From NCBI GenBank assembly GCA_910586825.1, contig CAJUJF010000001.1, positions 1 through 64,000 on the forward strand: a DNA stretch of 64,000 bases. Direction: 5' to 3'. The first letter of the stretch is position 1. Every line of letters begins with the position of its first letter. A program made the position numbers and the translations under genes. This DNA comes from an uncultured Christensenellaceae bacterium. Lineage in GTDB: Bacteria; Bacillota; Clostridia; Christensenellales; Borkfalkiaceae. The notes beneath the pieces are model-generated. The model made no database searches, was not told the DNA's origin, and saw only the letters and a list, made by a program, of their open reading frames with translations. Below, piece after piece: positions 24,229 to 33,419 of the stretch.

Positions 24229-25101
24229 ATGGAAAGGCGGTTCGATATTATTACGGATACAGGGAGCGATCTTCCCGAAAGCTATTACGAACAGCATGCG
24301 ATCGATTGCGTGCCGCTCGGTTTTACGATGGACGGGGTGACTTACGGAGGGGACGACGGAGAGCAGTTGCCCGTAAAAGAATTTTATGCGCGTTTACGCG
24401 CGGGCGCGATGCCGAAAACGTTTCAGATCACGCCCGATCAGGCGTTGAAACATATCCGTCCGCATGCCGCGCGGGGAAGAGACGTGTTGGTGATCTCGTT
24501 TTCGTCGGGGCTGTCGGGAACGTACGAAAGCTATCTCAATGCGGCGAGAATGACGGAGGAGGAGTTTCCGGACCGCCGCGTTTTGGTCGTCGATTCGCTT
24601 TGCGCTTCGCTCGGGCAGGGCTTGTTCGTCGATTATATCGTCAAAAAAGCGGACGGCGGCGCTTCGCTCGAAGAGACGCGCGATTATGCCGAAGAGCTGA
24701 AACCGCATATCTGCCATTACTTTACGGTGGATAATCTTTATCATTTAAAGCGCGGCGGACGGGTGAGCGGCGCGACCGCGTTTGTCGGTACGCTTTTGCA
24801 AATCAAACCCGTTTTGAACGTAGACGGCGAAGGTCATCTGATTCCTGTCGCAAAGGCGATGGGACGGAAAAAATCCATTTCTCAGCTTGTCGAAAAAATG
24901 CAGGAACTAAATACGCTCACGCAGGACGATCCCGTTTTTATCAGTCACGGCGATTGCATGCAGGACGTGGAATATCTTATCAAGCTGTTAAAAGAACGTT
25001 TCGGCGAACGGGAAATCTTCGTCAACGAAATCGGCAGTGTCATAGGCTCTCATTCCGGAGCGGGAACTGTTGCGCTTTTCTTCCGCGGGATCAAACGCTA
25101 A
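24229..25101 (+). CDS. DegV family fatty-acid-binding protein
   Basis: The 290-residue cytosolic lipid-binding protein begins with FDIITDTGSDLP, the DegV/FakB N-terminal motif, and carries SFSSGLSGTYES near residues 89-100 and the RGGRVSGATAF segment (about 178-188) typical of the family. FakB-type members present fatty acids to the kinase FakA for phospholipid synthesis; no fakA is nearby. Single gene with its own promoter and terminator. Confidence 0.9.
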   Translation: MERRFDIITDTGSDLPESYYEQHAIDCVPLGFTMDGVTYGGDDGEQLPVKEFYARLRAGAMPKTFQITPDQALKHIRPHAARGRDVLVISFSSGLSGTYESYLNAARMTEEEFPDRRVLVVDSLCASLGQGLFVDYIVKKADGGASLEETRDYAEELKPHICHYFTVDNLYHLKRGGRVSGATAFVGTLLQIKPVLNVDGEGHLIPVAKAMGRKKSISQLVEKMQELNTLTQDDPVFISHGDCMQDVEYLIKLLKERFGEREIFVNEIGSVIGSHSGAGTVALFFRGIKR

Positions 25102-25116
25102 GTTTTTGAAAATAAG

Positions 25117-25141
25117 GCTCTCCTTTCGGAGAGCTTTTTTG
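25117..25141 (+). terminator. Terminator of degV
   Basis: GCTCTCC / GGAGAGC with a TTTC loop, then six T. Confidence 0.85.
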
Positions 25142-25194
25142 CTTTGAGGGTTGAAATTAAAGCGGAATCTGTTATATTTTTTTGAAAAGGAGGG

Positions 25195-25473
25195 TTGGAG
25201 AATTATGAAACAATCGGAATGATCGCCATGCTTTTTGCGATTGCAATGTACGTTTTAATGACGGCTTGCGCCGTGCTTTTCGAGGATGCCGAAGAAATAT
25301 TCTACATGGTTATATTCATCGGTTCGTTTACTTTTGGCACAATCAGCGCATTTGTCGGAATTTACCAGGCGTATGTGCAAGCGAAGTCATTAAAAGGACA
25401 GAAGTCTAGTGAGCAAGATAAGGAAACGGAAACGGACGGCAAAGACGGTGAAACGGAGAAAGGCGACCGGTAA
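25195..25473 (+). CDS. Small two-helix membrane protein, unknown
   Basis: The 92-residue product (from TTG) has two hydrophobic helices (about residues 8-28 and 35-58) and a highly charged C-terminal tail (KETETDGKDGETEKGDR). The start is uncertain: AAGGAGG ends directly at the TTG, which is too close. A five-codon mini-ORF at 25205-25222 has better spacing and its TGA overlaps an in-frame ATG at 25219, a possible coupled start. The family is not recognised. It is followed by a bidirectional terminator. Confidence 0.5.
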   Translation: MENYETIGMIAMLFAIAMYVLMTACAVLFEDAEEIFYMVIFIGSFTFGTISAFVGIYQAYVQAKSLKGQKSSEQDKETETDGKDGETEKGDR

Positions 25474-25507
25474 AATTTTCACGCGACTTTTTTATCGATA
25501 AAATAGT

Positions 25508-25551
25508 AAAAACGCCGTCTCCGCAGAACGCGGAGACGGCGTTAATTTTAC
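25508..25551. terminator. Bidirectional terminator
   Basis: A 14-bp perfect stem AACGCCGTCTCCGC / GCGGAGACGGCGTT has an A-run before and a T-rich stretch after it, serving the convergent genes on both sides. Confidence 0.85.
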
Positions 25552-26069
25552 TTTTTCTTTTTATTGTTCTTTTCTTCTTCTGCGGAAACGATGTCTACTG
25601 CGATCCGTTCGTTGCGCGCGGTAAGCGCGAGTATGAAATCGTCGTACCAGATTTCTTTGACGACGATGACGGAGTATTTTGTCTTGAAATCGTCGAAATA
25701 AACGGCGAGTTTTCCCGAACCGTTCAGTTTGCAAACCGAAAAAATACGCCTGATCTCATAGCGGGAACGGATAATTCCGAATTGAACGATCAGTTCCTTT
25801 TCGGTAAGCACGTATTGCGATCTGATCAGCATCGAAATGATGAGTACGGCGAGAAAAATGCTTGCAAGATAGAGCAGGAGATATCGCATCCAGTCGTAGG
25901 CGGAGGTAATATCGCTTTGTAAAAAGAGAACGAATTGCCAGGTATTCACGCCGAATCCCGCGGCGCAAAGCGCAAGGCCGACGCAGAAGAGCGTGATCAT
26001 GAGAGGGGAAAATTTGAATCTGAATTTTTTATCGGGCAACGTTTCCCGTTTTTTGGTTTCCTGTTCCAT
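25548..26069 (-). CDS. Membrane protein with bacterial PH-like domain
   Basis: The 173-residue protein has two transmembrane helices (about residues 25-45 and 60-82) followed by a strand-rich cytoplasmic region YVLTEKELIVQFGIIRSRYEIRRI, resembling bacterial Pleckstrin-homology-like domains (bPH_2/YdbS type). Role unknown. The start at 26069 is favoured because the -10 box of a good promoter ends six bases before it, giving a leaderless mRNA; longer in-frame starts would lie inside or upstream of the promoter. Confidence 0.6.
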   Translation of the reverse strand: MEQETKKRETLPDKKFRFKFSPLMITLFCVGLALCAAGFGVNTWQFVLFLQSDITSAYDWMRYLLLYLASIFLAVLIISMLIRSQYVLTEKELIVQFGIIRSRYEIRRIFSVCKLNGSGKLAVYFDDFKTKYSVIVVKEIWYDDFILALTARNERIAVDIVSAEEEKNNKKKK

Positions 26070-26075
26070 ACGCTG

Positions 26076-26104
26076 ATTATAGCGCAAATTTATATAAAAA
26101 TCAA
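26076..26104 (-). promoter_or_regulatory. Promoter giving a leaderless transcript (PH-domain gene)
   Basis: On the minus strand TTGATT (26104-26099), 17 nt, TATAAT (26081-26076), then six bases and ATG at 26069. Confidence 0.7.
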
Positions 26105-26162
26105 TCCCTTGCCGCGTTCTTTCCCGAAAATGAAAAATTTTTCTCCTCCGCGGCAAGTTTGC

Positions 26163-26191
26163 TTGAAAAATCTTTCAGAACATTGTATAAT
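26163..26191 (+). promoter_or_regulatory. Promoter of the hydratase-macrodomain operon
   Basis: TTGAAA (26163-26168), 17 nt, TATAAT (26186-26191). Confidence 0.75.
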
Positions 26192-26233
26192 AAAAAAAAT
26201 TACGATAGCGAAAGGAGTCGCGGGAGGTCGAAT

Positions 26234-28468
26234 ATGGTTAAAGTCATAAAAACGGGCGCGTATTTCACGGAGGGGCGGATCGTTAAGGAATCGCAGGCGT
26301 TCATGACCTCCGACAAAAAGGAAAAAGCGGTTAAAAACACCCTTTCGTATGCGATTTTAAAAGCGCACAACACGGGCGACTTTGAAAACCTGAAACTTCG
26401 TTTCGACGCGATCGCTTCGCACGACATTACCTACGTCGGGATCATTCAGACGGCGAAGGCGAGCGGTCTCGAATCCTTCCCGATCCCGTATACCCTTACG
26501 AATTGCCATAACTCGCTGTGCGCGGTCGGCGGCACGATCAACGAAGACGATCACGTTTTCGGGCTTTCGGCGGCGAAAAAATACGGCGGCGATTACGTTC
26601 CCGCTCATCTGGCGGTCATTCATCAGTACATGCGCGAGTGCGCGGCGAAGTGCGGCGCCATGATCCTCGGTTCCGATTCGCATACCCGTTACGGCGCGCT
26701 CGGTACCATGGCGGTCGGCGAGGGCGGACCGGAACTCGTGAAACAGCTGTTGAAGCAGACGTACGACGTAAAGCGTCCCGAAATCGTCGCGGTGTATTTG
26801 AAAGGAAAACTCAGAAAGGGCGTCGGTCCGCAGGACGTCGCGCTTGCCTTGATCAAAGCGACATTCGCAAGCGGTTTTTTAAAGAACAAAATTCTCGAAT
26901 TTATCGGACCTGGCGTTGCGGGGCTTTCCATGGACTACCGCAACGGCATCGACGTCATGACGACCGAAACGACCTGCCTTTCCTCGATCTGGGAGACGGA
27001 CGCGAAGACGGAGGAGTTTTACCGCGAACACGGCAGAGAAAAGGACTATAAAAAGATGACGGTCGTAGAGCCCGCGTATTACGACGGGGCGGTAACGGTC
27101 GATCTTTCGCGGATCGAACCGATGATCGCGCTTCCCTTCCATCCATCCAACGCGTACACGATCCGTGAATTTCTTGCAAATCCCGAAGAGCTTCTCAAAA
27201 AAGCGGAGGAACAGGGCAGAAAGATTCTCGGGAAAGACGATTTTTCGCTCGCGTCCAAAGTGCGCGACGGCAAGGTTTACGTCGATCAGGGCGTGATTGC
27301 CGGCTGTGCGGGCGGAAGCTATGAAAACCTTGCGGAAGCCGCGGAGATTTTAAAGGAGAAAAATATCGGCGCGGACGCGTTTACGCTCAGCGTCTATCCC
27401 GCGTCCCAGCCCGTCTATAAATCGCTTGCGGAGAACGGGTACGTCGCCGCGTTCGCGCTTGCGGGCGCCGTCGTGAAAACGGCGTTCTGCGGACCTTGCT
27501 TCGGCGCGGGGGATACGCCGGCTACGGGCGCGCTGTCCGTCCGTCATACGACGCGCAATTTCGAAAACCGAGAGGGAAGCAAGCCCGCGCAGGGACAGTT
27601 GGCGGCGGTTGCGCTGATGGACGCGCGTTCGATCGCGGCGACGGCGGCGAACGGCGGCGTCCTGACTTCGGCGCTCGATTACGAATACAGTAAACGGATC
27701 AGAAAATACAAGTACGACGCGAAGATCTATGAAAACCGCGTCTATCGCGGCGCGGGGAAACCGCAAAAGAATGCGGAACTCGTATACGGCCCGAACATTG
27801 CCGATTGGCCCGAACAGATCGCCCTCGGCAAACACCTTTTGATCAAAATCGTTTCGGTGCTGAAAGATCCCGTTACGACGACGGACGAACTCATTCCGTC
27901 GGGCGAAACTTCTTCTTACCGCTCCAATCCGATGAAACTTGCGGAGTTTGCGCTTTCGCGGAAGGATCCGCAGTACGTGAGCCGCGCCAAGGCAGTCAAA
28001 GAAGAGGAGAAGTCGCGGAGAACGGAAGGAAAGTTCCCCGAAAGCGTGTTAAAGGCGCTGGGCGGATTCGCGCCTGCGGAGGGGACGGTTTACGGAAGCG
28101 CCGTCGTTTCGAACAAGCCGGGCGACGGTTCGGCGCGCGAACAGGCGGCGTCCTGTCAGCGTGTGTTGGGCGGCGTTGCCAACATTTGCAAAGAGTACGC
28201 CACGAAACGGTATCAGTCCAATCTGATCAACTGGGGCATGTTGCCTTTCACGTGCGAGAAGCCGGATTTCAAAACGGGGGATTTCGTATATCTTGCGGAT
28301 ATTGCGGAATGCGTGGAGAAAGGGGAACGGCGCGTCGTTGCGAAAGTGATCTCGTCGGGCGGAAAAACGCGGGATACGGTGCTGTGCCTTCCCGAATTCA
28401 CCGCCGATGAACGGGCGATTTTGCTTGCCGGCTGTCTCATCAATTACAACAAAGGAAAGAAGGCGTAA
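26234..28468 (+). CDS. Aconitase-superfamily hydratase
   Basis: The 744-residue protein of the aconitase fold has probable 4Fe-4S ligands in VIAGCAGGSYEN (near residue 358) and the pair in FCGPCFGAGDTPATG (about 418-421). Substrate-side motifs SDSHTRYGALGTMAVGEGGPE are intact. It resembles the YbhJ-like 'hydratase' branch rather than AcnA/AcnB or LeuC, so its substrate is not settled. The start at 26234 has GGAGG 8 nt upstream. The macrodomain gene follows without a gap, so both are in one operon. Confidence 0.8.
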   Translation: MVKVIKTGAYFTEGRIVKESQAFMTSDKKEKAVKNTLSYAILKAHNTGDFENLKLRFDAIASHDITYVGIIQTAKASGLESFPIPYTLTNCHNSLCAVGGTINEDDHVFGLSAAKKYGGDYVPAHLAVIHQYMRECAAKCGAMILGSDSHTRYGALGTMAVGEGGPELVKQLLKQTYDVKRPEIVAVYLKGKLRKGVGPQDVALALIKATFASGFLKNKILEFIGPGVAGLSMDYRNGIDVMTTETTCLSSIWETDAKTEEFYREHGREKDYKKMTVVEPAYYDGAVTVDLSRIEPMIALPFHPSNAYTIREFLANPEELLKKAEEQGRKILGKDDFSLASKVRDGKVYVDQGVIAGCAGGSYENLAEAAEILKEKNIGADAFTLSVYPASQPVYKSLAENGYVAAFALAGAVVKTAFCGPCFGAGDTPATGALSVRHTTRNFENREGSKPAQGQLAAVALMDARSIAATAANGGVLTSALDYEYSKRIRKYKYDAKIYENRVYRGAGKPQKNAELVYGPNIADWPEQIALGKHLLIKIVSVLKDPVTTTDELIPSGETSSYRSNPMKLAEFALSRKDPQYVSRAKAVKEEEKSRRTEGKFPESVLKALGGFAPAEGTVYGSAVVSNKPGDGSAREQAASCQRVLGGVANICKEYATKRYQSNLINWGMLPFTCEKPDFKTGDFVYLADIAECVEKGERRVVAKVISSGGKTRDTVLCLPEFTADERAILLAGCLINYNKGKKA

Positions 28469-29323
28469 ATGGGGCTTTCGCTTGCGGACTATCGCGATCT
28501 CGTCGATTTATCGACTCCTTATCCCCGCCCCGACTTGCTGAGCGGCGAGGAAAAGGTCGCGGCTTGCGACAAGCTGTTGCGCTTTTTGCTTCGCGAACGC
28601 GGATTGATCGCGGCGTTTTCCGCTTCCTACGAAAGGAAGCGCGAACTCGTGCGCGGATACGCGAACGGAAGAGCGCCGCTTCCCGTGCCGCCGGAAATCC
28701 TCGCGGTGCAGGACGCCCTTTTCTGGACGGAGAGCATGGAACGGGGGATCGTCCGCGCCGAGGAAATACCGGAAGTCAAGTACGGGATTTCGCTCTGGCA
28801 GGGGGATATCACCCGTTTGTCGGTGGACGCGATCGTGAACGCGGCGAACAAGTCGCTGCTCGGCTGTTTTCTTGCGGGGCATCACTGTATCGACAACGTG
28901 ATCCATTCCTTTGCGGGAATGCAGTTGCGGGACGATTGCGCGAAGATCGTTGCCGCGCAGGGGCGCGAAGAGGCGTGCGGGGAAGCGAAGGCGACCCGCG
29001 CGTATAATCTTCCGGGCAGATACGTCATTCATACCGTAGGTCCCATGGTCGGCAGAGGACCGAAAGAGGCGGACCGCGCTTCGTTGCGCGCATGCTATCA
29101 CGCCTGTCTCGATCTTGCGGAAGAGATGGGACTGCAATCGATCGCGTTTTGCTGTATTTCCACGGGCACCTTCAATTTTCCGCAGGAAGAGGCGGCGGAG
29201 ATCGCGACGGGTACGGTACTCGGCTGGAAAATGCGCCGTCCGGAGAATAAAATGAAAGTGATTTTCAACACCTTTCTTCCGCGGGACACGGAAATATACG
29301 CCGACATTTTAAAAATGATTTGA
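28469..29323 (+). CDS. Zinc-type macrodomain protein-ADP-ribose hydrolase
   Basis: The 284-residue protein has an N-terminal helical region (1-105) followed by a macrodomain. GDITRLSVDAIVNAANKSLLG is the ADP-ribose loop, and GCFLAGHHCIDN carries the zinc-binding signature of the Zn-macro subclass. TVGPMVGRGP and CISTGTFNFPQEEAA are later conserved elements. Characterised relatives remove mono-ADP-ribose from proteins and are usually next to SirTM and lipoate genes; here the partner is a hydratase instead. The ATG follows the previous stop directly. Confidence 0.88.
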   Translation: MGLSLADYRDLVDLSTPYPRPDLLSGEEKVAACDKLLRFLLRERGLIAAFSASYERKRELVRGYANGRAPLPVPPEILAVQDALFWTESMERGIVRAEEIPEVKYGISLWQGDITRLSVDAIVNAANKSLLGCFLAGHHCIDNVIHSFAGMQLRDDCAKIVAAQGREEACGEAKATRAYNLPGRYVIHTVGPMVGRGPKEADRASLRACYHACLDLAEEMGLQSIAFCCISTGTFNFPQEEAAEIATGTVLGWKMRRPENKMKVIFNTFLPRDTEIYADILKMI

Positions 29324-29350
29324 TTCCCCGTTCGGGGAATTTTTTATTTT
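29323..29350 (+). terminator. Terminator of the hydratase-macrodomain operon
   Basis: ATTCCCC / GGGGAAT with a GTTC loop, then a T-run. A second GC-rich hairpin, GCCGCCGCG...AGCGGCGG, follows at about 29352-29372. Confidence 0.85.
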
Positions 29351-29405
29351 CGCCGCCGCGTGAAAGCGGCGGTATTGTTCGTTTCTTACTTTGTTTTTTA
29401 TTATA

Positions 29406-29424
29406 AATGAAAGTTAGTTTCATT
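29406..29424 (+). promoter_or_regulatory. Palindromic operator candidate upstream of gal operon
   Basis: The perfect dyad AATGAAA-GTTAG-TTTCATT is centred about 50 bp upstream of the galK -35 box, in an otherwise A/T-only stretch. The position suits an activator or a distal repressor site. The binding protein is not identified. Confidence 0.5.
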
Positions 29425-29461
29425 CAAAAATAATAAAAAATTACACTTTTTTCAAAACATC

Positions 29462-29491
29462 TTGACGAAATGAACGAAAATATAATATGAT
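29462..29491 (+). promoter_or_regulatory. Promoter of galKTE
   Basis: TTGACG (29462-29467), 18 nt, TATGAT (29486-29491). Confidence 0.65.
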
Positions 29492-29558
29492 ATAAGCGTA
29501 GAAATCCCAAAATGACGCCCGATACGGGTCGCATAAACGGGGAGCCGGAGGGAAAAGC

Positions 29559-30716
29559 ATGACGTTACAGGAACAATTCCGCGAAATATTCGGCGCGGAT
29601 GCGGAAGAGATCTATTCCGCGGCGGGAAGAGTCAATCTGATCGGCGAGCACGTGGATTATTGCGGCGGACAGGTGTTGCCCGCGGCGCTTACGCTCAAAT
29701 GCCGCGTCGCGGTCAGACGGAACGGAACGGACTTTATGCGCGTTGCGGCGACGGACATTCCCGCGCGCGCGGAGATCGATCTCCGCGCGACGGAAAACTA
29801 CAAAGACCTGAAATGGGGCAACTACCAGGCGGGCGTTGCGGACGAAATGCGCAAGGCGGGTTATAAGCTCGTCGGGTGCGATATTCTCTACGATTGCACC
29901 GTGCCTTTCGGGTCGGGACTTTCCTCTTCGGCGGCGATCGAAGTCGCAACCGCTTACGCGCTGGCAAAGCTGGGCGGCAATCAAATCGACAAAAAGGAAC
30001 TCGCCGTTCTCTCCCAGAAAGCGGAGAACAATTATTGCGGCGTCAACTGCGGCATTATGGATCAGTTTGCCGCGGCGAACGGGAAAGAAAAACACGCCGT
30101 CCTGCTCGATTGCGCCACACTGGAAGCGGAATACATCCCCCTCGATTTAAAAGACTGCGTGCTGGTTCTGAGTAATTGCAACAAACCGCACAATCTGGTC
30201 GAAAGCAAATACAACGAACGCCGCGGCGAAGTCGATAAAGCGCTCGCGCTGTTGCGGAAGCGGATTCCGGATATCGACTGTCTGGCGGAGATCAAACCCT
30301 ACCAGCTCGAAGAAAACCGTTCCGTCCTCACGCCGCTTATCTACCGCCGTGCCCGTCACGTCGTCGGCGAATGCGACCGCGTGCGCAATAGCGTGGAAGC
30401 GCTTCGCAGCGGCGACCTCGAACTGTTCGGCAGGCTCCTGAACGAATCCCACCGTTCCTTGAAAGAGGATTACGAAGTGACGGGGAAAGAACTCGACGCG
30501 CTTGCGGAAGCGGCGCAGAGTTCTCCCGAATGTCTCGGTTCCCGTATGACGGGCGCGGGCTTCGGCGGGTGTACCGTCAGTCTGGTGCGGAAATCGGGCG
30601 TAGAGCGGTTTATGGAAAAGGTCGGGAAAGAGTACCGCGCGAAAATCGGTTACGACGCTACGTTTTACGTCGCGGAAGTCGCCGACGGGATTATTGACGA
30701 AGGCGCCGCAAGATGA
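29559..30716 (+). CDS. galK: Galactokinase
   Basis: The 385-residue GHMP-family kinase phosphorylates galactose to galactose-1-phosphate, the first Leloir step. GRVNLIGEHVDYCGG (residues 24-38) is the galactokinase signature, VPFGSGLSSSAAIEVA the GHMP ATP motif, and MTGAGFGGCTVSLV the C-terminal motif 3. A GGAG site precedes the ATG. The galT ATG overlaps its TGA by 4 nt. Confidence 0.96.
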   Translation: MTLQEQFREIFGADAEEIYSAAGRVNLIGEHVDYCGGQVLPAALTLKCRVAVRRNGTDFMRVAATDIPARAEIDLRATENYKDLKWGNYQAGVADEMRKAGYKLVGCDILYDCTVPFGSGLSSSAAIEVATAYALAKLGGNQIDKKELAVLSQKAENNYCGVNCGIMDQFAAANGKEKHAVLLDCATLEAEYIPLDLKDCVLVLSNCNKPHNLVESKYNERRGEVDKALALLRKRIPDIDCLAEIKPYQLEENRSVLTPLIYRRARHVVGECDRVRNSVEALRSGDLELFGRLLNESHRSLKEDYEVTGKELDALAEAAQSSPECLGSRMTGAGFGGCTVSLVRKSGVERFMEKVGKEYRAKIGYDATFYVAEVADGIIDEGAAR

Positions 30717-32230
30717 AGGGGCTGAGCGACGGCGTCGCGCGGCTTGTCGCGTACGCGGAAAAGTATCTTGGCTTATCGCCTTACGATAAAATTTACATAC
30801 GCAACCGCCTGTTGCATATTTTGGGGGAGACGACGTACGAACCGTCTTCCGTGCAACCGGAAATCCCCGCATTGCCGGACGGGATTCTGGGGGATATTTT
30901 CGCGGCGTTGGATGCCGCGGGCGTCGCGTACGACCGCGCCGTGCTCGGCGAACGGCTGATGGACGCCGTGATGATTCTTCCCGGCAAATATGCGGAGACG
31001 TTTTTCGAGCGGTTTCACCTTTCTCCCGTGTCCGCGACGGAATGGGCGTACGATTATGCGGTGCGTTCCGATTACGTGAAAAAGAGCGCGATTGACAGGA
31101 ATCTGAAATGGACGGCGGAAAACGGCAGGATCGAAATTACGATCAATCTGAGCAAGCCCGAAAAGAACAATAAAGATTTGCAGAAACAGTTGACGCAGGC
31201 AAGCGGGGACTACCCCAAATGCACGATCTGCCGCGAAAACGAAGGTTATGAGCGGATCGGCTTTTCGCGCAGGAATCTGCGCACCGTTCCGCTGAAACTG
31301 AACGGGGACGATTGGTTTTGGCAGTATTCGCCGTACGCCTACTTCAACGAGCACGGCATCGCGATCGGTTGCAATCACGAGCCGATGTCGCTTTCGCGCA
31401 AAACGGTCGAGCGGCTCTTCGATTTCGTGGAGCGGTTTCCGCATTATTTCATCGGGAACAACGCGCCTCTGCCGCGCGTGGGCGGTTCGATCCTCATGCA
31501 CGATCACTATCAGGGCGGGCGCGCCGTCCTGCCCATGCAACGGGCGGACGCACGCATATCGTTTGTACCCGAAAAGTATCCTTCTGTTCGGGCGTGCGCG
31601 CTCGATTGGTATAATACCGCGTTCCGCTTCGAAGGGGAAAATCGAAACGAAGTCGCTTCTCTTGCCGAGGACGTTTTCACCGCCTGGCAAAATTATGAAA
31701 ACCGCGAACTCGATATTTTGCCGAACACGGGGAACGAGCCGCACAACACGGCAAGCTGTATCGCCCGCAAGACGGATACGGGATATATTCTCGACATGAT
31801 CCTTCGCAACAACCGCGTAAACGAAAAGTATCCGGACGGTATTTTTCACGCGCACGCGCAGTATCATCATATCAAGAGCGAATCGATCGGGCTGATCGAG
31901 GCGATGGGCTTATTCATCCTGCCCGCGCGGTTAAAGCGTCAGCTCGGCGAAGCAAAGGAGTTTCTCTCGGGAGCAAGGGCGTACGATCGGGGCGCGATTG
32001 CGGAAGACATGCGGATTTTTGCGCCGATGCTCGAACGGCTCTTGTCGGGCGGAACGACGACTTCCGCGCAGGCGGAAACGCTGTTGCGGAAAGAGGTCGA
32101 AAGCGCGTGCGAGAACATTCTCGGAAACACCGCGGTGTTCAAGCGGAACGAAAAGGGCGATTCGGCGTTAAAGGCGTTTGCGGAAAGCTGCGGTTTGAAA
32201 TCTATTTCGGAACAGGGAGGAGTATCATGA
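30713..32230 (+). CDS. galT: UDP-glucose-hexose-1-phosphate uridylyltransferase (type 2)
   Basis: The 505-residue protein belongs to the Firmicute-type GalT family (GalT-II), much longer than the E. coli enzyme. PRVGGSILMHDHYQGGRAVLPM carries the region equivalent to the nucleotidyl-accepting histidine. It exchanges UMP between UDP-glucose and galactose-1-phosphate. Coupled to both neighbours by 4-nt overlaps, giving the operon galK-galT-galE. Confidence 0.95.
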   Translation: MKGLSDGVARLVAYAEKYLGLSPYDKIYIRNRLLHILGETTYEPSSVQPEIPALPDGILGDIFAALDAAGVAYDRAVLGERLMDAVMILPGKYAETFFERFHLSPVSATEWAYDYAVRSDYVKKSAIDRNLKWTAENGRIEITINLSKPEKNNKDLQKQLTQASGDYPKCTICRENEGYERIGFSRRNLRTVPLKLNGDDWFWQYSPYAYFNEHGIAIGCNHEPMSLSRKTVERLFDFVERFPHYFIGNNAPLPRVGGSILMHDHYQGGRAVLPMQRADARISFVPEKYPSVRACALDWYNTAFRFEGENRNEVASLAEDVFTAWQNYENRELDILPNTGNEPHNTASCIARKTDTGYILDMILRNNRVNEKYPDGIFHAHAQYHHIKSESIGLIEAMGLFILPARLKRQLGEAKEFLSGARAYDRGAIAEDMRIFAPMLERLLSGGTTTSAQAETLLRKEVESACENILGNTAVFKRNEKGDSALKAFAESCGLKSISEQGGVS

Positions 32231-33240
32231 ACGTTTTGGTGACGGGCGGCGCCGGTTTTATCGGGTCGCACACGGTGGTGGAGCTGTTGAACGCGGGGTA
32301 CGGCGTCGTCGTGATCGACAATCTTGCGAATGCGAACGAAGAATCGCTTCACCGTGTGGAGAAGATCACGGGGAAGAAGCCGACGTTTTATTGTAACGAC
32401 GTGCGGGATCGCGCGGCGCTTCAAAAAATATTCAAAGAGCAGAAAATCGATTGGGTGGTTCATTTCGCGGGACTGAAAGCGGTCGGCGAAAGCGTGCGGA
32501 TGCCGCTCGAATATTACGACAACAACCTTGTTTCCACGCTTGTGTTGTTGGAGACGATGCGGGAGTTCGGCGTGAAAAATATCGTCTTTTCCTCTTCCGC
32601 AACCGTTTACGGCGATCCCGAGGAGCTTCCGATTTCGGAAACGACCAAGCTGAACGCTACGACGAACCCGTACGGAACATCCAAGGCGATGCAGGAACAG
32701 ATATTGCGCGATCTTTGGGGGAGCGATCACGATTGGAATATCGTGCTTCTGCGCTACTTCAATCCCGTCGGCGCGCATGAAAGCGGTCTGATCGGCGAGG
32801 ATCCGAAAGGGATCCCGAATAACCTCATGCCCTACGTCGCCCAGACCGCGAGCGGAAAATTGAAGCGGGTCGGAGTGTTCGGCAACGACTATCCCACGCC
32901 GGACGGCACGGGTGTGCGCGATTACATACACGTCGTCGACCTCGCCAAAGGGCATGTCGCCGCGATCGAAAAGCTTAGCGAAAGCGGCGTCCGCGTCTAT
33001 AATCTGGGCACGGGAAACGGTTACAGCGTACTCGATATGATTCACGCGTTTTCCAAGGCGTGCGGCAAAGAGATTCCCTATGAAATTCTTCCGCGCCGCG
33101 CGGGCGACATTCCGGTGTGCTATGCGTCGAGCGCGAAAGCGGAGCGGGAACTCGGCTGGCGCGCGGAGCGCGATCTCGAAACTATGTGCAAAGATCAGTG
33201 GAATTGGCAGAGACAAAACCCGAACGGGTATGAAGATTGA
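32227..33240 (+). CDS. galE: UDP-glucose 4-epimerase
   Basis: The 337-residue extended SDR enzyme has NAD-binding VTGGAGFIGSHTV at residues 4-16, the catalytic Ser in SSSATVYG, and YxxxK as YGTSK (near residue 149). It interconverts UDP-galactose and UDP-glucose, closing the Leloir pathway. The start at 32227 overlaps the galT stop and has AGGGAGG upstream; the longer frame upstream is within galT. Confidence 0.97.
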   Translation: MNVLVTGGAGFIGSHTVVELLNAGYGVVVIDNLANANEESLHRVEKITGKKPTFYCNDVRDRAALQKIFKEQKIDWVVHFAGLKAVGESVRMPLEYYDNNLVSTLVLLETMREFGVKNIVFSSSATVYGDPEELPISETTKLNATTNPYGTSKAMQEQILRDLWGSDHDWNIVLLRYFNPVGAHESGLIGEDPKGIPNNLMPYVAQTASGKLKRVGVFGNDYPTPDGTGVRDYIHVVDLAKGHVAAIEKLSESGVRVYNLGTGNGYSVLDMIHAFSKACGKEIPYEILPRRAGDIPVCYASSAKAERELGWRAERDLETMCKDQWNWQRQNPNGYED

Positions 33241-33246
33241 GAATAG

Positions 33247-33276
33247 AAATCCCCCCGATAAACGGCGGGATTTTTT
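33247..33276 (+). terminator. Terminator of galKTE
   Basis: AAATCCC / GGGATTT with additional CCG/CGG pairing, then TTTTTT. Confidence 0.8.
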
Positions 33277-33419
33277 GTAATTCGCGAAAGGGTCGCGTCC
33301 GCCCCGTCGCCGTTTGACATTTTCGTGGCAGTGTGTTATAATGCGGTTGTAAAACGGCGGAGTCCGTGAGCGCACGGAAAAAAGCCGTTCGTTGGGAACG
33401 GCAAACGGGATGGAAAGAT

